NCBI RefSeq assembly: GCF_014268595.2
Contig: NZ_CP077091.1
Location: 1,448,501-1,512,500 of the forward strand
Direction of reading: 5' to 3'
DNA length: 64,000 nucleotides
DNA from: Pseudomonas hamedanensis
GTDB lineage: Bacteria; Pseudomonadota; Gammaproteobacteria; Pseudomonadales; Pseudomonadaceae
Part shown: positions 1-9,059 of the stretch, piece by piece
Layout of the letters: every line of letters starts with the position of its first letter
Position numbering within the stretch: position 1 is the first letter of the stretch
Made by a program: the position numbers and the translations under genes
Notes under the pieces: generated by a model
The model's input: the letters and a program-made list of their open reading frames with translations, nothing else
What the model was told of the DNA's origin: nothing
Databases searched by the model: none

Positions 1-93
1 CCTGTAGGAGTGAGCCTGCTCGCGATAGCGGTGTATCAGTCAATATTTACGTGACAGATACAACGCTATCGCGAGCAGGCTCACTCCTACAGG
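1..93. repeat. REPIN (inverted REP pair)
   Basis: Two 30-base arms, 1-30 and 64-93, are exact reverse complements of each other and flank a short variable centre. The core gtaggagtgagcctgctcg is a Pseudomonas REP type that recurs many times in this window. It lies just beyond the 3' end of the minus-strand LysR gene, the usual extragenic place for such elements. Confidence 0.9.
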
Positions 94-111
94 GGATTTC
101 GGTGTATCCGG

Positions 112-996
112 TCAACCGCGTAACAGGCCCTGCTCCGCTTCGCACAGTCCCACCACATAATCCCAGACCACCCGCAGCCGCACCGACTTGTGCAGTTCGC
201 GCCGCGTGCTGATCCAGTAACTGCGCTCGATGCTCTCGTCCGGCAGCAAAGGCACCAGATCCGGGTCAGACGCGGCCATGTAGCACGGCAATACCGCGAT
301 CCCCAATCCCGAGCGCGCCGCTTCCTGCTGGGCGATGACGCTGGTGCTGTGAAACACCACGCGCGGGCTGCGGCAGAAACTGTTGAGGAACATCAGTTCC
401 TGACTGAACAGCAGATCATCCACGTAACCGATCCACGCATGCCGCGCGAGATCTTCGCGGCTTTGCAGCGGCGGCGCCTGATCGAGATAGGCCCGACTGG
501 CGTACAGCGCCAGGCGATAGTCGGTGAGTTTGCGCGTGACCAGCATGTCGGCGGCAGGACGCTCAAGGTGAATGCTGATCTCGGCTTCGCGGTTGAGGAT
601 GCTGACAAACCGCGGCACGGCGACCAGTTCCACCTCAAGCCCAGGGTAGCGCTCGAACAGGCCGATCATGCGGCTGGCAAGGAACTTGATGCCCAGCCCT
701 TCAGTCACCCCGACGCGAATCTTGCCCAGTGGCGCCGTCGACTGGGTGATCTCTTCCTGCGCCAGCAACGCGACGTTTTCCATCGCTTCGGCATGTTTGA
801 GCAGCGCCTCCCCCGCCGGGGTCATTTCATAGCCTTGCGCATGCTGGACGAACAGTGCGGTGCCAAGGCTTTTTTCGATGGCCTCGATATGCCGGGCGAC
901 GGTGGCGTGCGTGGTGTTGAGGCGACGCGCTGCCGTCAGCAAGCGACCGCTGCGTTGCAGTTCGAGAAAAAACCTCAGGTCGTTCCAGTCGAACAT
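112..996 (-). CDS. LysR-family transcriptional regulator
   Basis: This is a 294-residue protein with an N-terminal winged helix-turn-helix (residues ~1-60, including the TARRLNTTHATVARHIEAIE helix region) followed by a LysR substrate-binding domain. I chose the ATG at 996 because it begins MFDWNDLRFF, typical for this subfamily; the open frame extends upstream to 1113 without family-like sequence. It is divergent from the GMC oxidoreductase at 1130, with about 130 bp between starts, so it probably controls that gene and the transporter behind it. The inducer cannot be told from sequence. Confidence 0.88.
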   Translation of the reverse strand: MFDWNDLRFFLELQRSGRLLTAARRLNTTHATVARHIEAIEKSLGTALFVQHAQGYEMTPAGEALLKHAEAMENVALLAQEEITQSTAPLGKIRVGVTEGLGIKFLASRMIGLFERYPGLEVELVAVPRFVSILNREAEISIHLERPAADMLVTRKLTDYRLALYASRAYLDQAPPLQSREDLARHAWIGYVDDLLFSQELMFLNSFCRSPRVVFHSTSVIAQQEAARSGLGIAVLPCYMAASDPDLVPLLPDESIERSYWISTRRELHKSVRLRVVWDYVVGLCEAEQGLLRG

Positions 997-1129
997 GGCG
1001 TGTCCTTGTCGGCTATCGTCTGGGAGCGCTGTTTGAAAACGCACAGCGGCTGCGCAAAAACTAACATTCTTTTGACGAAAGCTAACAACTAGAGTGTCCG
1101 ACAATAAAAACAAAAAACGAGGTCAGGGC

Positions 1130-2794
1130 ATGCAGACGTCCCTCGATGATTACGACTACATCGTAGTCGGCGCCGGCCCCGCCGGCTGTTTGCTGGCCAA
1201 TCGGCTGTCCGCAGATGCACAGCAGCGCGTGTTGCTGCTCGAAGCCGGCGGGCGCGACAACTATGCGTGGATCCACATCCCGGTGGGTTACCTGTTCTGC
1301 ATCGGTAATCCACGCACCGACTGGTGCTTCAAAACCGAAGAACAACCGGGCCTCAATGGTCGCGCCTTGAGCTATCCACGCGGCAAGGTGCTCGGCGGCT
1401 GCTCATCGATCAACGGCATGATCTACATGCGCGGCCAGGCCAGCGACTACGACGGTTGGGCCGCTGCGGGCAATCCGGGCTGGGCCTGGAAGGACGTGCT
1501 GCCGCTGTTCAAACAGAGCGAAAATCACTTTGCCGGCGCCGCTGAGTTTCACGGCGCCAACGGCGAGTGGCGCGTGGAACAACAGCGCCTGTCCTGGCCG
1601 ATTCTCGATGCGTTTCGCAGCGCTGCCGAACAAAGCGGCATTTCCAGCATCGATGACTTCAATCAGGGCGACAACGAAGGCTGCGGCTACTTTCAGGTCA
1701 ATCAGAAGGCCGGGGTGCGCTGGAACGCGGCGAAGGCATTTTTGAAACCCGTGCGTGGCCGGTCGAACCTGACCGTGCTGACGGGGGTTGAGGTTGATCG
1801 TGTCCTGTTGGAGAACGGCCGTGCTTCGAAAGTCAGCGCTCGTCACGATGGCCAGATCAAGCAGTTCAAGGCGCGCAAGGAGATTGTCCTGTGTGCCGGT
1901 TCCGTCGGCTCGCCGAGCATTTTGCAACGCTCGGGGATTGGCCCCCGGCCGCTGCTCGAACGCCTCGGCATCGGCGTAATCCATGAGTTACCGGGGGTGG
2001 GCAGCAACCTGCAGGATCACTTGCAACTGCGCCTGATCTACAAGCTGGAAAACGCGCGTACGTTGAACCAGATTGCCGGCAGCGTGTGGGGCAAAATGGG
2101 CATGGGCCTGCGTTATCTGTACGACCGCAGCGGGCCGCTGTCGATGGCGCCGAGTCAGTTGGGTGCGTTCGCCCGCTCCGGGCCGGAGCAGTCATCCGCG
2201 AACCTGCAATATCACGTGCAGCCGCTGTCACTGGAGCGTTTTGGCGAGCCGCTGCACAGCTTTCCGGCGTTCACCGCGTCAGTGTGCGACCTGCGGCCGA
2301 AGAGCCGGGGCCGTATCGAGATTCGTTCGACGGACCCGCAAGCGGCGCCGTTGATTCAGCCCAACTACCTCAGCCATCCGGAAGACTTGCGCGTGGCAGC
2401 CGATGCGATTCGCCTGACCCGACGCATCGTCAGCGCCCCAGCCCTGCAACCGTTCAAACCGGTCGAGTATCTGCCGGGTGACAGCCTGCAAAGCGACGCA
2501 CAATTGCAGGAAGCGGCGGCAAAAATCGGCACGACGATTTTCCATCCGGTCGGCACTTGTCGCATGGGTAACGATGGCGACGCAGTGGTTGACGCACAGC
2601 TACGCGTTCATGGCGTGCCCGGTTTGCGCATTGCCGATGCCTCGATCATGCCCACCATCACCTCGGGCAACACGTGTTCGCCTACGCTGATGATTGCCGA
2701 GAAGGCGGCACAACTGATCTTCAAACCGAATGCTGTAAACACTGTACCTGTGGGAGCGAGCTTGCTCGCGAAAGCGGTAGATCATTCAACATAG
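1130..2794 (+). CDS. GMC-family FAD-dependent oxidoreductase (choline/alcohol dehydrogenase-like)
   Basis: The protein opens with an ADP-binding Rossmann motif (VVGAGPAG, residues ~12-19) and has the GMC signature PRGKVLGGCSSINGM. The C-terminal GMC domain carries the catalytic His (FHPVGTCRMG) and the SGNTCSPTLMIAEKA segment. It should oxidise an alcohol or polyol; BetA and AlkJ are relatives, but the substrate is unknown. The ATG at 1130 has a gagg ribosome site; a GTG at 1094 is in frame but less likely. The MHS transporter follows, suggesting uptake plus oxidation of one compound. The last ~20 residues are encoded by a REPIN, and the stop at 2794 lies inside that repeat, so the natural C-terminus has been replaced or extended. 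Confidence 0.88.
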   Translation: MQTSLDDYDYIVVGAGPAGCLLANRLSADAQQRVLLLEAGGRDNYAWIHIPVGYLFCIGNPRTDWCFKTEEQPGLNGRALSYPRGKVLGGCSSINGMIYMRGQASDYDGWAAAGNPGWAWKDVLPLFKQSENHFAGAAEFHGANGEWRVEQQRLSWPILDAFRSAAEQSGISSIDDFNQGDNEGCGYFQVNQKAGVRWNAAKAFLKPVRGRSNLTVLTGVEVDRVLLENGRASKVSARHDGQIKQFKARKEIVLCAGSVGSPSILQRSGIGPRPLLERLGIGVIHELPGVGSNLQDHLQLRLIYKLENARTLNQIAGSVWGKMGMGLRYLYDRSGPLSMAPSQLGAFARSGPEQSSANLQYHVQPLSLERFGEPLHSFPAFTASVCDLRPKSRGRIEIRSTDPQAAPLIQPNYLSHPEDLRVAADAIRLTRRIVSAPALQPFKPVEYLPGDSLQSDAQLQEAAAKIGTTIFHPVGTCRMGNDGDAVVDAQLRVHGVPGLRIADASIMPTITSGNTCSPTLMIAEKAAQLIFKPNAVNTVPVGASLLAKAVDHST

Positions 2795-2838
2795 ACATTG
2801 ACTGACAGGACGCCTTCGCGAGCAAGCTCGCTCCCACA
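2747..2838. repeat. REPIN overlapping the 3' end of the GMC gene
   Basis: The arms tgggagcgagcttgctcgcg and its complement near 2815-2838 form an inverted pair. The GMC reading frame runs into the left arm and ends at 2794 in the centre of the element, so this repeat is partly coding. It separates the oxidoreductase from the MHS transporter. Confidence 0.88.
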
Positions 2839-2926
2839 AAGATTTGCATCCCGTTCAAGGCATCGCATCACCCGGACACGCAACACCAGTGGAACAACAA
2901 AAACAATCACTGTGAGGGATACCGAC

Positions 2927-4549
2927 ATGTCAGAACACGCTCAGCCGCTGGACGCTGCAGGCAGCGCCGAGACCAGCAACGCGACACAGAAAGTCATCTT
3001 CGCTTCATCACTCGGGACGGTGTTCGAGTGGTATGACTTCTTCCTCTATGGCGCCCTCGCGGCGGTGATCAGCAAGCAGTTCTTCGCCGGGGTCAACGAC
3101 ACCACGGCGTTCATCTTTGCGCTGATGGCCTTCGCCGCAGGTTTTATCGTGCGGCCATTCGGCGCGCTGGTGTTCGGCCGGCTGGGCGACATGATCGGGC
3201 GCAAATACACGTTTCTCGCGACGATCATTCTGATGGGCGTGGCGACGTTCTGCGTCGGCCTGCTACCGACTTACGCCAGCATCGGCATCGCCGCGCCCAT
3301 CATTCTGGTGGTGCTGCGCATGCTCCAGGGCCTGGCCCTCGGCGGCGAATACGGCGGCGCGGCGACCTACGTGGCCGAGCACGCGCCGATCGGCAAACGC
3401 GGTTTCCACACCAGCTGGATTCAATCCACCGCCACCCTCGGCCTATTGCTGTCGCTGCTGGTGGTGCTCGGTTGCCGCTACTTCACCGGCGATCAGTTTG
3501 AAGTCTGGGGCTGGCGCATTCCGTTCCTGCTGTCGATTGTGCTGCTGGGCATTTCCACCTGGATTCGCCTGAGCCTGCACGAGTCGCCGGCCTACCTGAA
3601 AATGAAGGAAGAAGGCAAAACCTCGAAGGCGCCGATCCGTGAATCCTTCGGCAAATGGGAGAATCTCAAGGTTGTGCTGATCGCCCTGTTCAGTATCAAC
3701 GCCGGGCAAGCGGTGACCTTTTACGCGGCGCAATTCTACGTGCTGTTCTTCCTCACTCAATTCCTGAAAATGGACCCGGCGGTGGCCAACAGTCTGTTGA
3801 TCGTCAGCGTGGTGATCGGTGCGCCGTTCTTCATCTTCTTCGGCTGGCTGTCGGACAAGGTCGGGCGCAAGCCGGTGCTGATGCTCGGCCTGCTGCTGGC
3901 AACCGTGCTGTACTTTCCAATCTTCAAATCCCTGGCCCACTACGCCAACCCGGCGATCGACCTGGCCAGCCGCCAGGCACCCATCACCGTGCTGGCGGAC
4001 CCGGCCACCTGCACCTTCCAGTTCGACCCGGTGGGCAAAGCCAAATTCGACAGTCCGTGCGACAAGGTCAAAACCTTCCTGGTCAAGCAAGGCCTGCCCT
4101 ACTCCAGCGTCGCTGCGCCTGCGGGTAGCGGCGTGCAAGTGAGCGTTGGCGACGTGAAACTGGACGGTTTCGATGAGGCGGCACTGCGCGGCGCGATCAC
4201 CCTCGCCGGCTATCCACAACAAGCAGACATGCAGCAGATCAACAAACCGATGATCGTCGCCCTCATCGTCGCGCTGATCATCATTTCGGCCATGTGCTAC
4301 GGCCCGCTCGCGGCACTGATGGTCGAACTGTTCCCGACCCGCATCCGCTACACCTCGATGTCGCTGCCGTATCACATCGGCAATGGCTGGTTCGGCGGGT
4401 TCCTGCCGACCGTGTCGTTTGCCTTGGTGGTCTACACCGGCGATATCTTCTATGGGCTGTGGTACCCGGTGCTGATTACGGGGGTGAGCCTGGTGGTGGG
4501 GATGATCTGTTTGCGGGAGACGAAGAATATCGATCTGGACAAGAACTGA
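2927..4549 (+). CDS. MHS-family MFS transporter (metabolite:H+ symporter)
   Basis: A 540-residue inner-membrane protein of the metabolite:H+ symporter branch of the major facilitator superfamily. The N-terminal VFEWYDFFLYG and the loop motif GRLGDMIGRKYT are characteristic, and a second GWLSDKVGRKP repeat opens the C-terminal half. A hydrophilic insert of about 100 residues (roughly residues 340-440) sits between late helices, as in some longer MHS members. The ATG at 2927 follows a gtgaggg ribosome site; upstream in-frame codons run into the REPIN. Substrate unknown; it probably feeds the upstream GMC enzyme. A hairpin terminator follows. Confidence 0.87.
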   Translation: MSEHAQPLDAAGSAETSNATQKVIFASSLGTVFEWYDFFLYGALAAVISKQFFAGVNDTTAFIFALMAFAAGFIVRPFGALVFGRLGDMIGRKYTFLATIILMGVATFCVGLLPTYASIGIAAPIILVVLRMLQGLALGGEYGGAATYVAEHAPIGKRGFHTSWIQSTATLGLLLSLLVVLGCRYFTGDQFEVWGWRIPFLLSIVLLGISTWIRLSLHESPAYLKMKEEGKTSKAPIRESFGKWENLKVVLIALFSINAGQAVTFYAAQFYVLFFLTQFLKMDPAVANSLLIVSVVIGAPFFIFFGWLSDKVGRKPVLMLGLLLATVLYFPIFKSLAHYANPAIDLASRQAPITVLADPATCTFQFDPVGKAKFDSPCDKVKTFLVKQGLPYSSVAAPAGSGVQVSVGDVKLDGFDEAALRGAITLAGYPQQADMQQINKPMIVALIVALIIISAMCYGPLAALMVELFPTRIRYTSMSLPYHIGNGWFGGFLPTVSFALVVYTGDIFYGLWYPVLITGVSLVVGMICLRETKNIDLDKN

Positions 4550-4561
4550 GTACATTAACCG

Positions 4562-4590
4562 AGCCGTCTCGGGGGCACCCGAGCGGCTTT
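4562..4590 (+). terminator. Rho-independent terminator after MHS transporter
   Basis: The arms agccg + ctcggg pair with cccgag + cggct, with one bulged t and a ggca loop, followed by a short T run (4588-4590). It closes the transcript 12 bases past the transporter stop. Confidence 0.7.
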
Positions 4591-4696
4591 CTGCTGCCTG
4601 CATTATTACCATCGACAGATTAGTGGCACTTCAATACCATCGCATCCCGGGCAAGCGTCCACCGGGTGGCTAGCCTCTAATCCTAAGGAACAGGAC

Positions 4697-5380
4697 ATGA
4701 CCGATGCGCCACGATCCACTGTCAGCCCTACCCAAGAAAACGAACAATTTTTGTCAGAAAATCACCTCTCGGCAACAGACCGACATGTCGGGATTCCTTC
4801 CGCACCGCTAGAAGGTCTAAGGCCAGTTCTCCTCAGCTGGATTAATTGCGTCCAGCGCTACATCGATGTATGGGACGCCGATGATTTGCCTTACTGGTAC
4901 AACGAGCAGGCTAACGTCAGCATTCTTGCGGGTGCTGCCTGGAAGGCTGACTGGACAGCCATCGAGGAATATCAGGTTCGCAAAATTGCAAACGAGGGGA
5001 CAGAGTCGTACTCCTCCATCGGACGCAACGATCTGTATATTGCCAACGAAACTCACGGTTGGAGCATCGAGGCAAAGGTCTCCTACGTCCCCATCGATAA
5101 CCCGGAGCGTGCCAGGGCGCAAATCAACGAAAAATGCGCGTGGGCCATCCGGGATGCCAATCGGGTCCATTACGACGAGCCGAGGCTGGGCGCCGTATTC
5201 ATCGCTCCGTACTCAGCAGGCAAGCCAGCAGATGTAGCGCAGATCCGGATGTTCCGGAAAATGCTTCTGGATATCTCCTGTGCTGCGATTGCCTGGGTCG
5301 CTCCGAGCCATGCGCAGAAGACGCATAGCCACGACGGCAGGTACTACCCGATGGTGGCGTTGCTCTTGTTGAGTTCGTGA
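4697..5380 (+). CDS. Unrecognised protein with PD-(D/E)XK-like signature
   Basis: I do not recognise this 227-residue soluble protein. The ATG has a clean aagga site. Around residues 112-130 it shows RNDLYI, a spacer, then SIEAKVS, resembling the D-x(n)-ExK catalytic hairpin of PD-(D/E)XK nucleases. It is preceded by a helix holding IEEYQVRKIAN and followed by a helix (ARAQINEKCAWAIRDANRV) and the strand RLGAVFIAPYS, an order consistent with that fold. A nuclease role is inference only. Base composition looks lower in GC than its neighbours, and the gene pairs with the next one on the same strand after a 109-bp gap. No methylase, helicase or known defence gene is adjacent. Confidence 0.7.
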   Translation: MTDAPRSTVSPTQENEQFLSENHLSATDRHVGIPSAPLEGLRPVLLSWINCVQRYIDVWDADDLPYWYNEQANVSILAGAAWKADWTAIEEYQVRKIANEGTESYSSIGRNDLYIANETHGWSIEAKVSYVPIDNPERARAQINEKCAWAIRDANRVHYDEPRLGAVFIAPYSAGKPADVAQIRMFRKMLLDISCAAIAWVAPSHAQKTHSHDGRYYPMVALLLLSS

Positions 5381-5489
5381 TTGAAAGCTTTGGGCTCATC
5401 AAAGGAACAGTGAATCCGACTAGCCAGGCAGGCAGCCCGCGTTTGCCATTTCAATCCATAGAACTGTTTCAATATCCAGGGAAGAATCC

Positions 5490-6473
5490 GTGATTTCAAA
5501 AGCCAAATTCGCTGAAGCCGAATTGTTGACCCTGATAGATCGAATGCTGCGTGATCTTCCGGACGGGAATGGAGGCAGGGCCAAGATTCGGCAGGTTACG
5601 CAAAGACAAGAACGTAACCTCGGTGGCTACGATGCCGTCGCAACCAGCGTTCAGCCCTTTTACATACAGGCTAAAACCTCAAGCTTTCACCCCGGCAGTT
5701 CCACCAGCAAAATCATTTCTTCGCGCAACGCTATCCCGGTGAATAGCAACCCAGGCGCCTTCGCCTTTGATCTTCGCAAACACAGGGGTACTGATGAACC
5801 TCTGCAACACAATGCCTTGTATTGGCTTTCGCTGCGATCCACGGCCGCCTACGTATGCCCGACTTTCCTGTCCGACTACGAACTGGAAAACCGACTCGAA
5901 AAAGCCCTGGATTTGAAGCGACATGAAATATGGCACTACCGTGATGACGTGTATACGGAGGCCGGCAACAGCCAATCGCAGCGTTTCCAAGCTTTACACT
6001 TTCATGGGTTGTTAACGATTATTCCTCATCGCCTCGTGGCCACTTACCGTCACCGCTACAGCTACGACAACAGTGCTACGCCGAGCATTGTTTTTCATTC
6101 GGACCCGGAAAACGTTGGTGAAGCACGCTCGTTCACTTCTTTTGTGGAAACACTGAGCAGTCAAAGCCAGATGCCCGACAAGGTATTCAGCAGGATCTCC
6201 CGCCCTGTCTCGTTTGAAAGACTCAAAGAGACGCAATTGAGCTGGATAGAAGAGGCATTCGATCCTGCTACGCAAGGCCTCAACATAAAGGCCTCCGATG
6301 TTTCGGAATCGCTCAGCTCGGCATTTCTGTCCCGATCCACGAACTTTCAGAACACCTCCCATGCACTGAAGTACCTGCAGAAACTGGACGGCCGGGACGT
6401 TTCTGTATTTTTTGGTGCATTGCTGAAAAAGAAATATTCCATCTATCAGCATCACCTTCTTCGGCTTGACTGA
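5490..6473 (+). CDS. Unrecognised 327-residue protein, possible PD-(D/E)XK-like N-terminus
   Basis: The likely start is GTG at 5490, nine bases behind ccagggaag. I know no family for it. The N-terminal third has a helix with an acidic residue (AEAELLTLIDRMLRDL) then GYDAVA, a spacer and FYIQAKTS. This resembles a nuclease hairpin in which the usual ExK is QxK. The remainder (residues ~90-327) looks mixed alpha/beta, with no membrane segment or signal peptide. Codon choice and GC look less biased than in flanking housekeeping genes, suggesting acquisition together with the preceding gene. The two may act as a pair; that is inference. Confidence 0.68.
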   Translation: MISKAKFAEAELLTLIDRMLRDLPDGNGGRAKIRQVTQRQERNLGGYDAVATSVQPFYIQAKTSSFHPGSSTSKIISSRNAIPVNSNPGAFAFDLRKHRGTDEPLQHNALYWLSLRSTAAYVCPTFLSDYELENRLEKALDLKRHEIWHYRDDVYTEAGNSQSQRFQALHFHGLLTIIPHRLVATYRHRYSYDNSATPSIVFHSDPENVGEARSFTSFVETLSSQSQMPDKVFSRISRPVSFERLKETQLSWIEEAFDPATQGLNIKASDVSESLSSAFLSRSTNFQNTSHALKYLQKLDGRDVSVFFGALLKKKYSIYQHHLLRLD

Positions 6474-6534
6474 ATGTGGGCTGTTGCCCTAGCAGACACA
6501 GCCCCACGCGAGTGTTAATTCGCCAGACGTGGAC

Positions 6535-6903
6535 TCAGTCTTCAGGCACGATCACCTTAAACTCGACCTGATCCGGATAAAACGCCACGTAGTCGCGGAT
6601 CGGCGCGACTGACACTTTCGGATGTTCATACGTCCACACCGCATTCGCGGCTTCATGTCCCGGCACTTGTAGCGTGAAATAATTGGCGTCGCCCTTGTAC
6701 GGGCAATAGCTGGTGTGATCCGTGCGGGCGAAGTACTTTTCCTCGATGTCTTCGCGGGGGACGTAATAAACCGGTGGATAATTGGCTTCGTTGAGGATCA
6801 GCACGTGGGCGGATGCGGCAATCTGGATGCCATGGAATTTTACCAGCAGGCAACCAGTGAGTTGTTCGAGGCTGATGACAGGGTTGAGTCCGGCGCTTTT
6901 CAT
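6535..6903 (-). CDS. DUF427 domain protein
   Basis: A 122-residue protein matching the DUF427 pattern: ALILNEANYPPVYYVPREDI-like segment, then TDHTSYCPYKGDANYF and a C-terminal WTYEHP motif. The family is widespread in bacteria and fungi and its biochemical role is not established. The ATG at 6903 is the only sensible start. It is divergent from topB; the LexA-like box at 7003-7018 lies between them, about 100 bp from this start. Confidence 0.85.
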   Translation of the reverse strand: MKSAGLNPVISLEQLTGCLLVKFHGIQIAASAHVLILNEANYPPVYYVPREDIEEKYFARTDHTSYCPYKGDANYFTLQVPGHEAANAVWTYEHPKVSVAPIRDYVAFYPDQVEFKVIVPED

Positions 6904-7002
6904 CGGGGGTTCTCCTGGATACGGCGAAGAGACCGATTCAGGTATAGCTGATGCGTCGGCGTCTGGCTGGGTTTACAGCCGAACGGCTCACCGTGGCCGC
7001 CG

Positions 7003-7018
7003 CTGTATATCCATACAG
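7003..7018. promoter_or_regulatory. Putative LexA (SOS) box
   Basis: The 16-mer CTGTATATCCATACAG has the CTG-N10-CAG frame of gamma-proteobacterial LexA boxes, six-base perfect arms and an AT-rich centre. I count 14 of 16 matches to the idealised CTGTATATATATACAG. It sits 72 bp before the chosen topB start and about 100 bp before the divergent DUF427 gene, so either could be DNA-damage inducible. Confidence 0.6.
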
Positions 7019-7089
7019 ATAAAAGTTGCCCCCAGCGCGAAGTCCGGCCATTCTGTGCCCTCCCCGGACAACGATTGACGATGGTGGCT

Positions 7090-9033
7090 ATGCGGCTGTA
7101 CCTCTGTGAAAAACCCTCCCAGGCCAAAGACATTGCGGCCGTGCTCGGCGCGAGACGCCGGGGCGATGGCTGCTGGCTGGGAACGGACGTCACAGTAACC
7201 TGGTGCATCGGCCACTTGCTCGAAACCGCGCCGCCGGATGCCTATGACGCACGCTACAAACGCTGGGTGCTGGCGGACCTGCCGATCATTCCGGACAAGT
7301 GGAAAATGACCGTCAAGCCGCGCACCGCCAGTCAGTACAAAGCGGTCAAGCGCCTGCTCGGCGAGGCCAGCGAACTGATCATCGCCACCGACGCCGACCG
7401 TGAGGGCGAGATGATCGCCCGGGAGCTGGTCGAGCACTGCCGTTATCGCGGACCGATCCGCCGCTTGTGGCTGTCGGCGCTGGATGAGGCGTCGATTCGC
7501 AAGGCCCTGGCCGCGCTGAAGCCGGGCGCCGAAACGTTCAGCCTGTATCACTCGGCGCTGGGGCGTTCGCGGGCGGACTGGCTGATCGGCATGAACATGA
7601 GTCGGTTGTTCACCTTGCTCGGCCGCCAGTCCGGCTATCAGGGCGTATTGCCAGTGGGCCGGGTGCAGACGCCTACCCTGCGGCTGGTGGTCGATCGCGA
7701 TCGCAGCATCGCCGATTTCGTACCGGTGCCGTTCTGGGCGATCGATGTGGAGTTGTCGCACAACGGCACGCGCTTTACCGCGCAGTGGCAAGCGCCGGCG
7801 GATGTTTGTGATGATCAGGATCGCTGCCTGAATCAGGCGTTGGCTCAACAGGCCGCGGCGGCCATGAAAAGCGCTGACAGCGCACGGGTGGTCAAGCTGA
7901 AAACCGAGCGCTTGCGCGAAGTGGCGCCGCTGCCCTTCGACCTCGGCACGTTGCAGGAAGTCTGCTCGAAGAAACTCGGCCTCGGCGCCCAGGAAACCCT
8001 CGACATCGCCCAGGCCCTCTACGAAACCTACAAAGTCATCACCTACCCGCGCAGTGATTGCGGCTTTCTGCCGCTGAGTCAGCACAGCGAGGCTCCGGCA
8101 ATTCTCGCGGCGCTGCGTCAGGCTGATCCGGGCCTTGAAGCCTTGCAGGGGTATCTTGAACCGCAGCGTCGCTCGCGTGCCTGGAACGACGCCAAGGTCA
8201 GCGCTCACCACGGTATCATCCCCACTGCCGCGGCGAAAAACCTTGAGCGCCTGACCGGCAAGCACCGTGCGGTCTATACATTGATTCGCGCGCGCTATCT
8301 GGCGCAGTTCCTGCCCAACCACGAATTCGATCGCACTCAGGCTGATTTCGATTGCAACGGGCAGGCGCTGCGCGCTGTGGGCAAGCAGATCATCGAACCG
8401 GGCTGGAAGCGCGCACTCCCCGAAGCCCTGGCACCGGCCAAGGGCCGCGAAGCGCCGGCGCCGCAAACCTTGCCAGCCTTGAGCCAAGGCGTCGAATGCG
8501 CGGTTGAAAAGGTCAATCTCAAGGATCTATGGACGCAACCGCCCAAGCCCTACACCGAGGGCGACCTGATCAAGGCGATGAAGAACGTCGCCAGACTGGT
8601 CGAAGATCCGCTGCTCAAACAGAAACTCAAGGACACCACTGGCATCGGCACCGAGGCCACTCGCGCATCGATCATTCAGGGCTTGCTCGACCGTGGTTAT
8701 CTGGTCAAGAACGGCAAGGCACTGGCGGCGACGCCCGCCGCTTTCAGTCTGATCGATGCGGTGCCCCGCGCCATTGCCGATCCCGGCACCACGGCGATCT
8801 GGGAGCAGGCGCTGGACATGGTGCAGAGCGGTGAAATGAGTCTGGAAGAGTTCGTCACCAAACAGGCCGCGTGGATGAGCAAGCAAGTCACCCGCTGCTC
8901 CGGCCTGAGCCTGACCATCAGCGGCCCGCCTCCCGCCGGCAAGGCCGCAGCGCCATGGAAGAAAAAACGCAAGGCGACGGCAGGTAAAACCCCCACCACG
9001 CGTAAACGCGCGGCCCGGCCGGCGACCCGATAA
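7090..9033 (+). CDS. topB: DNA topoisomerase III (type IA)
   Basis: This type IA topoisomerase relaxes and decatenates DNA through a tyrosine-DNA intermediate. The toprim domain starts with LYLCEKPSQAKDIA and holds the acidic triad region TDADREGE (residues ~100-107). The active-site tyrosine is in ITYPRSD (about Y319). The body extends through the GIGTEATRASIIQGL motif, and the C-terminus is a lysine/arginine-rich tail (residues ~625-647) that probably binds DNA. I chose ATG at 7090, so the protein begins MRLYLCEKPSQ; ATG at 7081 is possible. A LexA-like box lies upstream. Confidence 0.93.
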   Translation: MRLYLCEKPSQAKDIAAVLGARRRGDGCWLGTDVTVTWCIGHLLETAPPDAYDARYKRWVLADLPIIPDKWKMTVKPRTASQYKAVKRLLGEASELIIATDADREGEMIARELVEHCRYRGPIRRLWLSALDEASIRKALAALKPGAETFSLYHSALGRSRADWLIGMNMSRLFTLLGRQSGYQGVLPVGRVQTPTLRLVVDRDRSIADFVPVPFWAIDVELSHNGTRFTAQWQAPADVCDDQDRCLNQALAQQAAAAMKSADSARVVKLKTERLREVAPLPFDLGTLQEVCSKKLGLGAQETLDIAQALYETYKVITYPRSDCGFLPLSQHSEAPAILAALRQADPGLEALQGYLEPQRRSRAWNDAKVSAHHGIIPTAAAKNLERLTGKHRAVYTLIRARYLAQFLPNHEFDRTQADFDCNGQALRAVGKQIIEPGWKRALPEALAPAKGREAPAPQTLPALSQGVECAVEKVNLKDLWTQPPKPYTEGDLIKAMKNVARLVEDPLLKQKLKDTTGIGTEATRASIIQGLLDRGYLVKNGKALAATPAAFSLIDAVPRAIADPGTTAIWEQALDMVQSGEMSLEEFVTKQAAWMSKQVTRCSGLSLTISGPPPAGKAAAPWKKKRKATAGKTPTTRKRAARPATR

Positions 9034-9059
9034 ATCCCTCGCGGTTCCCGCTTCCCGGT

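Noticed and set aside
190..1092. Long plus-strand frame opposite the LysR gene
   Set aside because: It mirrors a well-supported LysR gene; high third-position GC opens the antisense frame, and the product has no recognisable pattern.
6988..8487. 499-codon minus-strand frame opposite topB
   Set aside because: Antisense of a clear topoisomerase III; Arg/Gln/His-rich translation typical of a shadow frame.
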